From Magnetospirillum sp. 15-1 (lineage in GTDB: Bacteria; Pseudomonadota; Alphaproteobacteria; Rhodospirillales; Magnetospirillaceae), in NCBI RefSeq assembly GCF_900184795.1, contig NZ_FXXN01000013.1, positions 48 to 64,047 on the forward strand: a DNA stretch of 64,000 nucleotides. The letters are read 5' to 3'. The notes beneath the pieces are model-generated. The model ran no database searches. It was not told the DNA's origin and saw nothing but the letters and a program-made list of their open reading frames with translations. Shown piece after piece: positions 16,859-25,978 of the stretch. Within the stretch, counting starts at the first letter, position 1. Each line of letters starts with the position of its first letter. The translations under genes and the position numbers were made by a program.

Positions 16859-19000
16859 TCAGTACATGTAAAGTGGCGGGATGAACGCGTTGAGCGCCGC
16901 CCCCACCAGCAACAGAATAATTGCGGCGCCCATGGCCCGGCGTAAGGCGGCCTTGCGGGCGGCGCCATCCACTTCGGGGCCGGCGGCAATGGCGTCATCC
17001 ACGGCCATGGCGCCGGCCACGATCACCGCGATGCAGCAGCACAGCACATAGCGGAAACTGGAAGTGTTCACCAGCAACAGGTATGGCGCGAAATACAGTG
17101 CCGACCCCGCCATCAGCGTGCCGCTGAACAGGCGGTTGCGTGTGGGCAGGCGTAACAGCGGCAGCAGCGCCAGCGACAGGGCCGCGAACAGCCAGGGGCG
17201 GAAGAACACGGTGTTGCGCAGTGAGATCAGAGTGTTGATCACCTTGGCGCGCAATGCGTCCAAAGCCGGTGGAACGTCGTCGAGTCCCTGCATCAGCGTG
17301 GCGAAGGCGGGACCGGATGGAATCTCGCGCCCCGCCGGCGGGAAATACGAGCCCAGGAAAACGGCCAGCGGATTGGGTTCGTTGGACAATCCCAGGAACT
17401 GCAGCAGCACGACCACCCGGTGCTCGATCCACGTTCCGGGATAGGTGGCGATGGCCGTAAGCCAATCGTGCATCAGCGGCCCCTGAAGGGGGGGCGCGAT
17501 GGTCTTCATTTTGGCCAGATTAAGGTTGTTGCTGGGCAGGTAATAACGCTCGATGTCGTCAAGCGTGTAGGGCGGATCGGACACCAGATATTCGGGCACC
17601 AGCATGGTCTTCAATTGATGGGACATGCCCATCAGATCATGCAAGGGCGTCAGATAGCCGGCATGGCCGGCGCAGCATTGCCGGTCGATGGCGGCACTGT
17701 TGAACAGACTGGTTACCGCCAGCAAAACGACCGAAAGGCCTGCGGCCAATGCGGCGGACATGCCCAGCGCCTTGCGGCGTGGAGCCTCCGGGAAGCGCCA
17801 CGACACCGCCACGGCACCCCAGGCGAACAGCAGCGGCATAACCGATGGCGGGGCGTTGGAGCGGATGGCCCAACTGTACCACAGCGCAGCCAGGGCCGCG
17901 CCCAATGCCGCCCGCGACCGGTGCTTGCGTGCGGCCAGGATCAGCGCCAGTCCGACGATCAGGGCGACGGCGTGCTGGGTGTCCTTGCCGATATGGCCCA
18001 TATAGGCCGCCGTGCTGGGCAATACGGTCAGGGTGACCAGCATGGCCGCGCCCAGCAGCCGGCTGCGGAATTGCAGGGCGATGTAGCCAAGCGCCGCCCA
18101 GGTGATCAGGGTCTGCACCACCAGCATGGACGCCAATTGCCATATAGGCGGCGCGCCCAATGCGGCGGTAAGGCGGATAAGCGCATGCCAGGCCACCGAA
18201 TGCAGGGGCGGCTGGATATCGCTGAGCGCGTGGCGGTAAAGTTCGCTGAGCGAAAAATATTCGTCGAAGTTCCAGTGGCCGGGAAAGCTGGTCAGGAACG
18301 TTGCCGCGGCGCAGCTTGCCGCAACGCCCATCAGGGCGACATTTCCTGCCGACCGGCGTCCTTGGCGCAGCAGCGGCACCAGTGCGGACAGAGCGATCAG
18401 CGCGGCCGCCGCCGTCGCGGGCACCAACAGCCAGAACAGGATGGTCTGCACGGTGGGCGGACCGGAATCGGGAAGGCCGGCTGAGAGTTCGAAATCATGG
18501 ACGATCCAAAGATGAGGATCGCGGCCAGTGACGAGGAAGAGGCCGGGATTCTGCACCATCAAATCGTTCGCGCGCCACTTCGAAAATTCCGCCGCCGACA
18601 CCGTCTTGATGACGCGCCTGCCCTCGGGCAGCCAACTGGACAGGGCCACGAAACGAAGTTGCTTGACCGTGACGGTCACGCCCGCCTGGGTGCCCAGGTC
18701 AAGGCGCAGGTAACGCAATTGCTTCGGCACTCCTTCGAACGTCAGCGTCGCGCTGCCTCCGCCCATGGACAGGGGGCGGGTGACCGGATGGCTGTAGTCG
18801 AAATTGTAATAGGCGTTCATCCGCTGGGCGGCGCGCGGCATGTCCACATCGGCTTCCAGCGCAATCCGAACCGGCCACGTGGCGATGGAAACCTGCAGCC
18901 CGATCAGGGCAAGACCAAGCACGGCCAGGGCCAGCAACGACAGGGCGAAGCGGCGGTAAGGGAGCGTCGAAGGCGATACGTTCATTCTGTCTGCAATCAT
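16859..19000 (-). CDS. Polytopic membrane protein, GT-C-like, with N-terminal extracytoplasmic domain
   Basis: 713 residues. A first helix (about 17-38) is followed by a soluble domain (about 40-180) and then about ten hydrophobic helices. After the TM2-TM3 region comes NFDEYFSLSELYRHAL with its acidic pair, followed by QPPLHSVAWHALIRL. That resembles the catalytic first periplasmic loop of GT-C/ArnT-like glycosyltransferases (D/E-E near F/Y and PPLH). The soluble N-terminal domain shares the pattern G(V/I)Pxx(L/I)xxLR(L/I)D(L/F)G with the acyltransferase at 23244-25046, and more weakly with the protein at 9785-12604. Inferred role: transfer of a lipid-linked sugar outside the inner membrane. 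Confidence 0.72.
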   Translation of the reverse strand: MIADRMNVSPSTLPYRRFALSLLALAVLGLALIGLQVSIATWPVRIALEADVDMPRAAQRMNAYYNFDYSHPVTRPLSMGGGSATLTFEGVPKQLRYLRLDLGTQAGVTVTVKQLRFVALSSWLPEGRRVIKTVSAAEFSKWRANDLMVQNPGLFLVTGRDPHLWIVHDFELSAGLPDSGPPTVQTILFWLLVPATAAAALIALSALVPLLRQGRRSAGNVALMGVAASCAAATFLTSFPGHWNFDEYFSLSELYRHALSDIQPPLHSVAWHALIRLTAALGAPPIWQLASMLVVQTLITWAALGYIALQFRSRLLGAAMLVTLTVLPSTAAYMGHIGKDTQHAVALIVGLALILAARKHRSRAALGAALAALWYSWAIRSNAPPSVMPLLFAWGAVAVSWRFPEAPRRKALGMSAALAAGLSVVLLAVTSLFNSAAIDRQCCAGHAGYLTPLHDLMGMSHQLKTMLVPEYLVSDPPYTLDDIERYYLPSNNLNLAKMKTIAPPLQGPLMHDWLTAIATYPGTWIEHRVVVLLQFLGLSNEPNPLAVFLGSYFPPAGREIPSGPAFATLMQGLDDVPPALDALRAKVINTLISLRNTVFFRPWLFAALSLALLPLLRLPTRNRLFSGTLMAGSALYFAPYLLLVNTSSFRYVLCCCIAVIVAGAMAVDDAIAAGPEVDGAARKAALRRAMGAAIILLLVGAALNAFIPPLYMY

Positions 19001-19034
19001 GCGATGAAGACGGCTGCGGAAAGGTAAAAACCCG

Positions 19035-20168
19035 TCAGGACGGTTCCTGCGGCCGGGCCAATGCCGGCCTTGTCCCCCAGGGCAGCCATGCCGGAACCGT
19101 GGTTGCCATCCGCTTGAAGCCCAGGCGCATCAGCCTGATGCCGGGCTGTTCGATCCAGCGATAGGTCAGTGTGGACATGCCCAGCACCAGCGCCAGCCAG
19201 ATGAAGCCCCGCATGGGAACCGAGGGATAGCCCCAGCCCCACACAATGCTGAGCGCCATGGCATTGGCGAGCGGCAGGTGCAGCAGATAGACGGAATAGG
19301 AAATCCGCCCGAGCCACCGCATGGGCGAGCATGAGAGAACGCGGGAATAGGTCAATCGCGGGTCGGCGGCAAAGTAGGTCAGTGCCGGGAACAGCAGCAG
19401 GACGAAGACATAGTCGGCGCCGAACGCCGAGATGGAGTTGTAAAACACCAATCCCAGGACCGTGAGCCCCGCACTCGCCGCTGCAATCCAGCCCGGATGT
19501 TTGATCTGGAAACTATGCTGCCGGCCCCAAAAGACGAGGCACCCAAAGGCAAAGCCCAAGGTCGTCCGAAGCAATCCCGGATTGATCGGCCCCCACCAGC
19601 TTTGCATGACCGTGCTGTTCAGCGTAGGGGAGCGCGAGGCCAGTGCGGCTGCCGAGATGATGACGACGGCGCTTGCGATTGCTGGGGTCCAGCGAAGCCG
19701 AACGATTGCCAGTATCCAAACAATATTTACCGCGAATTCGGTCGATATGGACCATGACGGTTTGCTCCAGGTGGGGAGCACGACAAATCCCCAATTATGG
19801 ACCATCGCCAAACTGTAGAAGAAATTTGTCGCATCATCGGCAGCAGAAAGAATGTGAAACCGCTTGTAGTAAATCCAGAAAACGTATTCCTCTGCAACTA
19901 ACAGAAAAAGTGCAAATGCATGCAGGGGCCAAAGGCGCGATATTCTGTTAATCAAGAATTTCGTCGATGATATGGCTTTTGAATGGAGCCCGGACTCATA
20001 TTTCATCGTGAGGATGAAGCCGCTTAATACGAAAGACAAATCCGTACAAATATTTCCCCAGTGAACGTTTCGTGCTCCCACGAACCATTCCTGGTAATGA
20101 AACAGAGCGACGAATAGAGCCGCTAAGCCGCGCAGGCCGTCGATCGCATCTACCCGCTGTTCCCGCAC
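19035..20168 (-). CDS. Membrane acyltransferase, acyltransferase-3 (OafA/NodX) family
   Basis: 377 residues with about ten hydrophobic helices. The family hallmarks are present: the N-terminal DAIDGLRGLAALFVALFHY with its catalytic-type His, LSFVLSGFILT, and FLINRISRLWPLHAF with the conserved arginine. These enzymes O-acetylate or acylate surface sugars using an acyl donor from the cytoplasm. The start is GTG at 20168. The middle of the gene (about 19700-20100) is AT-richer than the rest. It heads the minus-strand series and is divergent from the epimerase at 20388. Confidence 0.88.
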   Translation of the reverse strand: MREQRVDAIDGLRGLAALFVALFHYQEWFVGARNVHWGNICTDLSFVLSGFILTMKYESGLHSKAISSTKFLINRISRLWPLHAFALFLLVAEEYVFWIYYKRFHILSAADDATNFFYSLAMVHNWGFVVLPTWSKPSWSISTEFAVNIVWILAIVRLRWTPAIASAVVIISAAALASRSPTLNSTVMQSWWGPINPGLLRTTLGFAFGCLVFWGRQHSFQIKHPGWIAAASAGLTVLGLVFYNSISAFGADYVFVLLLFPALTYFAADPRLTYSRVLSCSPMRWLGRISYSVYLLHLPLANAMALSIVWGWGYPSVPMRGFIWLALVLGMSTLTYRWIEQPGIRLMRLGFKRMATTVPAWLPWGTRPALARPQEPS

Positions 20169-20387
20169 CGGCTATTCCCCCCGAAATAACAAAAGCCGCG
20201 AATATTGGTGTATCCATCAATGACGATGCCCCAAATTGAGAGCAACTCGCCGTTGGCAAAACCGTGCGGCTTTCTATCATCGCAGACCCGTTCAGTCCAG
20301 CCGCTCCGCCGATATTCGCGGTGGATCGTGGGCATTGGCGCGGGTATGTACTGGTGGATTGGAATGCGAAGGGGCCAAGTCATCGCC

Positions 20388-21665
20388 ATGCACATCGTCA
20401 TCACCGGAGCCACCGGATATATCGGCGCCTGGCTGCTTAAGGGCGCTCTGGCGCGGGGGTGGTCGGTGACCGTTCTGGGCCGCACTGCCGGGGCCGCTTC
20501 GCAGCATGTGCGCCATGTGCGGTGGTCGTTGGGCGAAGAACCGCCGGCCATTGCCTTTCAGGCCTTCGACGCGGCGGGACCGGCGCGGGCGGTCCTGCAT
20601 CTGGCCCATGATTGGACGGGGGGCGCCGGTGATTCCGACGACATCAATCCCCAGGCCACCGAACGCCTGCTGGTGGCGGCACGGGATGCCGGTGCGGATC
20701 GGTTCGTATTCGCTTCGACCGCGTCGGCGCGGCCCGATGCCCTGAACCGCTATGGCCGGGTCAAGGCGCGGATCGAGGCGCTTTTGACCCGTCCGGGTGA
20801 ATTGGCGGCCCGCATCGGCATGGTGTATGGCGGGCCGAAAAAGGCCATGTGGGGAACCCTGTGCCGCATCGCCACCCTGGCGCCGGTGATCCCCATGATC
20901 TCGCCCCATCGCGAGGTGCAGCCCGTGCACATCGACGATCTGTGCGAGGGGCTGTTGCGCATGGCGGAACTGGACCAGCCGGGCCGCAAAATCTATCCCC
21001 TGGCCGATGCTGTGCCGGTGACGTTCGGCGGGTTCCTCAAGCTGGTGGCCGCCAAGGTCTATGGCCGGCCGCTGGCGGTGGTGCCGCTGCCGTTGTCCCT
21101 GGTCCTGGTGGCGCTGGACGTGCTTTCCCGTATCCCGTTCCTGCCCAAGGTGGATAAGGAACGGGTCTACGGTTTGGCCGGCATCACCTATGTGCCCAGT
21201 GCCGATGCGCTGGCCGAATTGGGGCTGAGCCTGCGTCCGCTGGCGGACGGTTTGGCTGCCGAGATGCCGATGCGCCGCATGCTGCTGGCCGAGGCGGCGT
21301 GCCTGCTTGCCTATGTGGCGGGGCGCCGGCCCTCTGCCGGAATGATGCGGCGCTATGTGCGGGCCGTTCTGCAAAGCGGTGACCGGATGCCCCTGGCCTT
21401 GCCCGGGCCGGTGCTGCGCCTGCCCGCCCTCATGCGTCTGTTGGACCCCTTGGCTGTGACCGGCAACAAGGCGGTGGAGCGGGCTCGCCTGCGCCTGCAC
21501 ATGGCCGCCCTGCTGGCGGATACCGAGCGGCCCGCCCAGGGCGGTTGCTATGATTACGAGGGGCAGGGCAGGTCGGCGGCTTTGGTTGGCCTGGTGCGCA
21601 CGGCGGCGGTTGAGGGGATGTCCATGCCCATTCGCCTGTTGGCGACGCGGCTGTGGTGGCGTTGA
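20388..21665 (+). CDS. NAD-dependent epimerase/reductase (SDR) with C-terminal extension
   Basis: An SDR whose fold begins MHIVITGATGYIGAWLL at the ATG at 20388 (AAGGGG lies 14 bases upstream). The catalytic pair appears as YGRVK around residue 122, after the serine-bearing FASTASARPD. The enzyme domain ends near residue 300; a further about 120 residues are helical and of unknown role. The gene overlaps or abuts the GMC oxidoreductase, which begins 2 bp after its stop, so both probably act on one substrate, an oxidation-reduction pair recalling the DprE1/E2-like pair at 3677-5757. Substrate unknown. Confidence 0.75.
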   Translation: MHIVITGATGYIGAWLLKGALARGWSVTVLGRTAGAASQHVRHVRWSLGEEPPAIAFQAFDAAGPARAVLHLAHDWTGGAGDSDDINPQATERLLVAARDAGADRFVFASTASARPDALNRYGRVKARIEALLTRPGELAARIGMVYGGPKKAMWGTLCRIATLAPVIPMISPHREVQPVHIDDLCEGLLRMAELDQPGRKIYPLADAVPVTFGGFLKLVAAKVYGRPLAVVPLPLSLVLVALDVLSRIPFLPKVDKERVYGLAGITYVPSADALAELGLSLRPLADGLAAEMPMRRMLLAEAACLLAYVAGRRPSAGMMRRYVRAVLQSGDRMPLALPGPVLRLPALMRLLDPLAVTGNKAVERARLRLHMAALLADTERPAQGGCYDYEGQGRSAALVGLVRTAAVEGMSMPIRLLATRLWWR

Positions 21666-21667
21666 CC

Positions 21668-23257
21668 ATGGACGCGGATGTCATCATTGTCGGCAGCGGG
21701 CCGGCTGGAGTGTCCGTGGCCCGTCCGCTGGTGGAAGCGGGCCTGTCGGTTCTGATGGTCGAGGCCGCCAGCGGCCTGTTACCGGCGGGTGACCCCACCC
21801 GCCCGGCCCTGGCGGATTTGCGCCGGGGCGCGCCCGACACATGGCGCCATCTTCTGGGCGACGATCTGCGCGGCCTGCGCGACATGACGGATGTATCGCC
21901 CAAATTGCGGCTGATCCCCGACCGCGACTTTCTTGGCAATTATCACCGTGGCAACCGCCTGCAGGCCCGCGATTTCACGGCCATCGGTATCCTGGCCCGT
22001 GGCGGCCTGTCCAATTTCTGGGGGGCTGCGGCGGGGGCTTACGGCGCGGATGAGCTTGCCGGCTGGCCCATGACGCTGGCAGATCTGGCACCATCCTATC
22101 AGGCGGTGGCCGGGCGCATGGGCATCAGCGGGACGCTGGATGACGACATGGGCGCCTATCTGGGCGAGGGCCTGCCGCTGCTGCCGCCGCTGCCGCTGTC
22201 GCCGGTGGCCGAAGCTTTGCTGGCCGCCTATGGGAAGCGCGGCGCGGGCCTTGGCCTTCGCCTTGGCCGTTCCCGCACGGCGGTGCTGTCTGCCGCCCAT
22301 GGCGGGCGTCAGCCTTGCGATTTGGACGATGCCTGCATGTGGGGCTGCCCCAAGGGCGCCGTTTACAGCAGCCTGCACGACCTTGCCGATCTTCTGACGC
22401 ACGGCAATTTCCGCCTGCGCGACGGCGCGCTGGTGGAGCGGGTGGAAGGGACGTCCGGCGGTGCCGCACTGGTCGCCACCGGTACGGACGGGCAGTCTTT
22501 GCGCTTCCAGGCCCGCCGGGTGGTCCTGGCGGCGGGGGCGTTGCCCACCACCCGGCTGGTGCTGTCGGCCCTGGACATGGTGGACCGCCCCATCACCATC
22601 CATAATTCGCCGGCCTTCGCCTTGGCTGCGGTGCTGCCCCGCCGACTGGGCGCGCCTTTGCCCGAGCGGGCTTTCGGCATGGCCCAGTTGGCGTTGCGCT
22701 ATCCGCTGGGGGACAAAGCGGGCGGTCACGCCTTCGGCTTGCTTTACGGCGGCGACGCCATGGCCGCGCCGGAATTCATGGCTCACATGCCGTTGTCGCG
22801 CCGCGGCGGGGCCGAGTTGATGCGCGGATTGCTGCCGGCCTTGATGGTGGGGCTGGTCTATCTGCCGGGCTGTTTCAGCGACAACCGCCTGTGCCTGCGG
22901 CGTGACGGGCAGGGGGATCGCCTGGAAATCCAAGGCGGCTGGCGGGCGGATTTCCCGGCTTCCATGGCCCGTGTGGTTGCCGGGCTGGGCCGCGATCTCC
23001 GCCGTCTTGGGGCGTTCGTTCTGCCGGGTTCGGCCAAGGCGTATCAGCCCGGCGCGGAAATCCACTACGGCGCCTCGCTGGCCCTAGCCGGTCTGGCCGA
23101 CGCCCATGGCGCGGTGCGGGGCGTGCCGGGCGTGGTGGCCGCCGACTCGTCGGTCATGGGGCCGCTTTCGGCAAAAAGCCACACCTTCACCATGATGGCC
23201 AATGCCCATCGGATCGGCCAGGTGCTGGGACGGCAACTGGCCTCTACGGGCAGGTGA
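21668..23257 (+). CDS. GMC-type FAD oxidoreductase
   Basis: About 529 residues with the N-terminal FAD motif VIIVGSGPAGVSVA, the substrate-loop signature GGLSNFWGAA, and GWPMTLADLAPSYQ typical of glucose-methanol-choline oxidoreductases. A cysteine-bearing CMWGCPKGAVYSS follows, and a second dinucleotide stretch VVLAAGALPTTRLVLS. The C-terminal GPLSAKSHTFTMMANA occupies the place of the family's His/Asn active-site segment. The ATG at 21668 was taken; an in-frame GTG at 21653 overlaps the upstream stop. Its end overlaps the convergent acyltransferase by 14 bp. It is probably a sugar-alcohol or lipid-linked sugar dehydrogenase in polysaccharide synthesis. Confidence 0.82.
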   Translation: MDADVIIVGSGPAGVSVARPLVEAGLSVLMVEAASGLLPAGDPTRPALADLRRGAPDTWRHLLGDDLRGLRDMTDVSPKLRLIPDRDFLGNYHRGNRLQARDFTAIGILARGGLSNFWGAAAGAYGADELAGWPMTLADLAPSYQAVAGRMGISGTLDDDMGAYLGEGLPLLPPLPLSPVAEALLAAYGKRGAGLGLRLGRSRTAVLSAAHGGRQPCDLDDACMWGCPKGAVYSSLHDLADLLTHGNFRLRDGALVERVEGTSGGAALVATGTDGQSLRFQARRVVLAAGALPTTRLVLSALDMVDRPITIHNSPAFALAAVLPRRLGAPLPERAFGMAQLALRYPLGDKAGGHAFGLLYGGDAMAAPEFMAHMPLSRRGGAELMRGLLPALMVGLVYLPGCFSDNRLCLRRDGQGDRLEIQGGWRADFPASMARVVAGLGRDLRRLGAFVLPGSAKAYQPGAEIHYGASLALAGLADAHGAVRGVPGVVAADSSVMGPLSAKSHTFTMMANAHRIGQVLGRQLASTGR

Positions 23258-25046
23258 GGGGCTGGCTGGCCTTGGTTCGCGTTGCCGTCCGCCCGCCAAT
23301 ATGGGCTAGGCGAATGAATGGCGCCTCAATGACCACATAAGTCAAACCGCTTAGGGCCAGAATTCCGGCAATGAAAATGACTAGCGACGCGGCAAATCCA
23401 ACACTCGGAAGAGTGAGAGGTGCCAGGACGGAAAACACAAGGATATGGGTCATGTATACGCTGTAGCTTACTACGCCCACATAGCGCAGTCCCTTCCAGC
23501 GAAATGGTTCCGACAACCTTTGCGGCCCCCACACTATGCCGACCATGATTAAAGCCCAGGCAGCACCTGCCGTCGATGATTGGGCAAATATCTGGTCTAG
23601 ATTTCCCAATACAGGCTGCAGCAGCGACCGGATGGGCTGGAAATCAATGGCCAGCAACACCAAGCCGGTAAGCAGGCAGCGAAGGGCAGTCCGAGGGGAT
23701 GGTTGGGGAAGAACCCCGTTATCAACGCACACTTTGCCCAGCCCAAGCGCCGTTCCGAAAAGGAATATAGGCAGGTAAACATAAAAATGGGGGTGCTGTG
23801 ACCAGCCTGGGTTCATGTTTGCGTACAGGTAAACCGCATCTGCGATCGCAGCCGCAACTACAGCCATGATTAATTTGGGCCGATGTTTCTCTTTCATCGC
23901 GCCGCAAGCAACTACTATTAGCGGTAAGATAAAGTAATATTCAAACTCGGCTGAAATTGACCAGAAGACACCCTTCGGCCAGCGCAAGGTTACGTGGTCG
24001 ATAAAGGAGAATCCACTCGCGGCAAACATAAACCTCTCAAATGCCGGAATACATAGCAGCGTGAAGAGAGTGGCAATATACATTGGAAATATGCGGCAGA
24101 CTCGCTTCGAGAAATAAGACGCAATTACCGCCTTGTAATTACCGCTATTAAGCTGCGATGACAAAATGGTCGCAAGTAGATAGCTGCTGAGGATGAAAAA
24201 TAGCCAAACCCCCTGCTTCGCGAATGGGCCCATAAAGTCATTGACGGGGCGGCTGAAAATCATGAAGTGCCCAAAAACCACAATGAGGGCAGCCATTCCC
24301 CGCACGCCATCGAGTTCGGGCGTTTCGCTGCCTCGACTGCCGCCGATAAGTCGCTCCAGCCATCCCTGCGGCGCCTTTTCACGGAACCATGTGAGTATCA
24401 TCGTTGTGGAAAACGAAGCCAAAAAGACCATAACGGATAATACGGCAAACAATGCCGTTCTAACGGTGGCGATCATATACCGTTCGCTTGAGGCAATGGT
24501 GTGGACTGCCGAAAGCGAGGGGGGAATGATAATGGCGTAAGAGCCGTTGCCGTTGGTCCAATGAGTTCCGTCGGCGCGGTGTTCCACCAAATTGAACGCG
24601 ATTGATGGTGCCGTCAGCAGGTCGATGACGTGAAGCGGCAGGCCCGCGTTTTCCACCGCAGACGAGGCAACGGTGAACATCAGGCGCAATTCCCGTATCT
24701 GCACGGGCGGGCCTTTTCCGGCATTGAGGAAGTCGCCGAAATCGATTCTCAAGAAGTTGATGTCTTCCGGGATGCCGCGCAGATAGTACGCCCCGTTTCC
24801 TTCCATCCGCGCGACTCTGGGGTCGGCCCAGTTCCTGTTTATGTAGCCGTCCACATGGGTCGGCAAGCGATCCATATCCAGTTTCACCCAAAGGTCGATT
24901 CCTGGGGGAACGCTGTGCCGCAGGGTGTGGACGCTCCAATACAGGCAATACGCCGAGGTAATGGACGCAGTGATGGCCAGGGCAAGCGCGCCCATGCGGC
25001 ACCAGCCAGTCAGCCCCGCCAGAAAGGAAATTATGCGTGTCTTCAT
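23244..25046 (-). CDS. Acyltransferase-3 membrane protein with N-terminal extracytoplasmic domain
   Basis: 600 residues. Helix 1 (about 15-38) and a soluble domain (about 40-180) precede a second helix (about 190-215). The acyltransferase-3 domain begins with TPELDGVRGMAALIVVFGHF and contains FFILSSYLLA and YFSKRVCRIFPMY. An O-acyltransferase role on polysaccharide is likely. The added N-terminal domain is the same type as in the GT-C-like proteins at 9785-12604 and 16859-19000 (here GIPEDINFLRIDFGD). The ATG at 25046 was preferred over a TTG at 25064. The DNA between about 23300 and 24500 is AT-richer than its surroundings. Starts 21 bp after the GT2 stop. Confidence 0.83.
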   Translation of the reverse strand: MKTRIISFLAGLTGWCRMGALALAITASITSAYCLYWSVHTLRHSVPPGIDLWVKLDMDRLPTHVDGYINRNWADPRVARMEGNGAYYLRGIPEDINFLRIDFGDFLNAGKGPPVQIRELRLMFTVASSAVENAGLPLHVIDLLTAPSIAFNLVEHRADGTHWTNGNGSYAIIIPPSLSAVHTIASSERYMIATVRTALFAVLSVMVFLASFSTTMILTWFREKAPQGWLERLIGGSRGSETPELDGVRGMAALIVVFGHFMIFSRPVNDFMGPFAKQGVWLFFILSSYLLATILSSQLNSGNYKAVIASYFSKRVCRIFPMYIATLFTLLCIPAFERFMFAASGFSFIDHVTLRWPKGVFWSISAEFEYYFILPLIVVACGAMKEKHRPKLIMAVVAAAIADAVYLYANMNPGWSQHPHFYVYLPIFLFGTALGLGKVCVDNGVLPQPSPRTALRCLLTGLVLLAIDFQPIRSLLQPVLGNLDQIFAQSSTAGAAWALIMVGIVWGPQRLSEPFRWKGLRYVGVVSYSVYMTHILVFSVLAPLTLPSVGFAASLVIFIAGILALSGLTYVVIEAPFIRLAHIGGRTATRTKASQPLTCP

Positions 25047-25067
25047 AAGCGGGCGTCCCGGCAAGTT

Positions 25068-25928
25068 TTATTTAGCCATGATCTGGCGCAGCAGGTCCGC
25101 CAGCAGGCCAAGGGCGAATACCAGGATGCCCACCAGCATGGCGCCGACGCACAGCAGGAAGGCTGTTGCCAAATGGAACGCTAGACCGCCCATGAACGCC
25201 ACGACTGAGATCAGCGAGCACAGCAGCGCCATCAGCAGATAGATTTTCAGCGGGTTGTAGTAGGTGATGGCCTGGACGATGAATTGCAGCGTGCGCAGGG
25301 AATCGCGCCACAGCCGCACCTTGGTCTTGCCGATGCGCTTGGCGTACGGAATGGGCAAATAGGTGACGAAGCGCCCGGTCATCATATAGGCCAGCGTCAG
25401 CGAGGTGGTGAAGCTGAACGTATCGCACAGATGGCTGAAATAGCCGGTCACCGCCGATTTGGAAAACACCCGCAATCCCGAATTGATGTCGGGGATGCGC
25501 CGGCCCGCGGTCCATTCCACCAGGAAGCGCAGCAGCAGGCGCATGGGCCATTTCAGCGCCGATTCCTTGTAATGGTCGCCGGTGCGGGCGCCCACCACCA
25601 TGTCGAAGCCCTCGGAGAACTTTTCCAGCAGCACGGGAATGTGGTCGATGGGATAGGTGCCGTCGGCGTCGGTGATGACGATGGTGTCGTATTCCGCAGC
25701 GCCGATGCCGCTTTTCAACGCCTTGCCGTAGCCGACATTATGGGGATGACGGACCACCCGGGCGCCGGCCTCCATGGCAACCGCGCCGGTATCGTCGGAC
25801 GAGCCGTCATCCACGACGATGACTTCGTAATTCTCGCCGCAGCACGTCTTCAGGGTTTCCGCGACCTGTTGCACGGTCGCCGCAATGGCGTTGTTCTCGT
25901 TATAGGCAGGAATGACGACGGAGACCAT
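25068..25928 (-). CDS. Dolichol-phosphate mannosyltransferase-like GT2 with two TM helices
   Basis: 286 residues starting MVSVVIPAYNENNAI, with an AAGGA ribosome site 8-12 bases upstream. GT2 motifs are VVDDGSSDDTGAVA, NVGYGKALKSGI, and the DxD site ITDADGTYPIDHIP. The C-terminus has two hydrophobic helices (about 225-280). The family transfers a sugar from a nucleotide donor to polyprenyl phosphate on the cytoplasmic face, supplying GT-C enzymes, which fits the two GT-C-like genes nearby. It lies between the methyltransferase and the acyltransferase on the minus strand. The open frame extends well upstream (to 26396), but that part is antisense to the methyltransferase reading and was excluded. 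Confidence 0.88.
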   Translation of the reverse strand: MVSVVIPAYNENNAIAATVQQVAETLKTCCGENYEVIVVDDGSSDDTGAVAMEAGARVVRHPHNVGYGKALKSGIGAAEYDTIVITDADGTYPIDHIPVLLEKFSEGFDMVVGARTGDHYKESALKWPMRLLLRFLVEWTAGRRIPDINSGLRVFSKSAVTGYFSHLCDTFSFTTSLTLAYMMTGRFVTYLPIPYAKRIGKTKVRLWRDSLRTLQFIVQAITYYNPLKIYLLMALLCSLISVVAFMGGLAFHLATAFLLCVGAMLVGILVFALGLLADLLRQIMAK

Positions 25929-25978
25929 GGACGCGTCCTTGTGGAGCAATAGGGCAGGGCCGCTCAGGCGGCTGGCGA

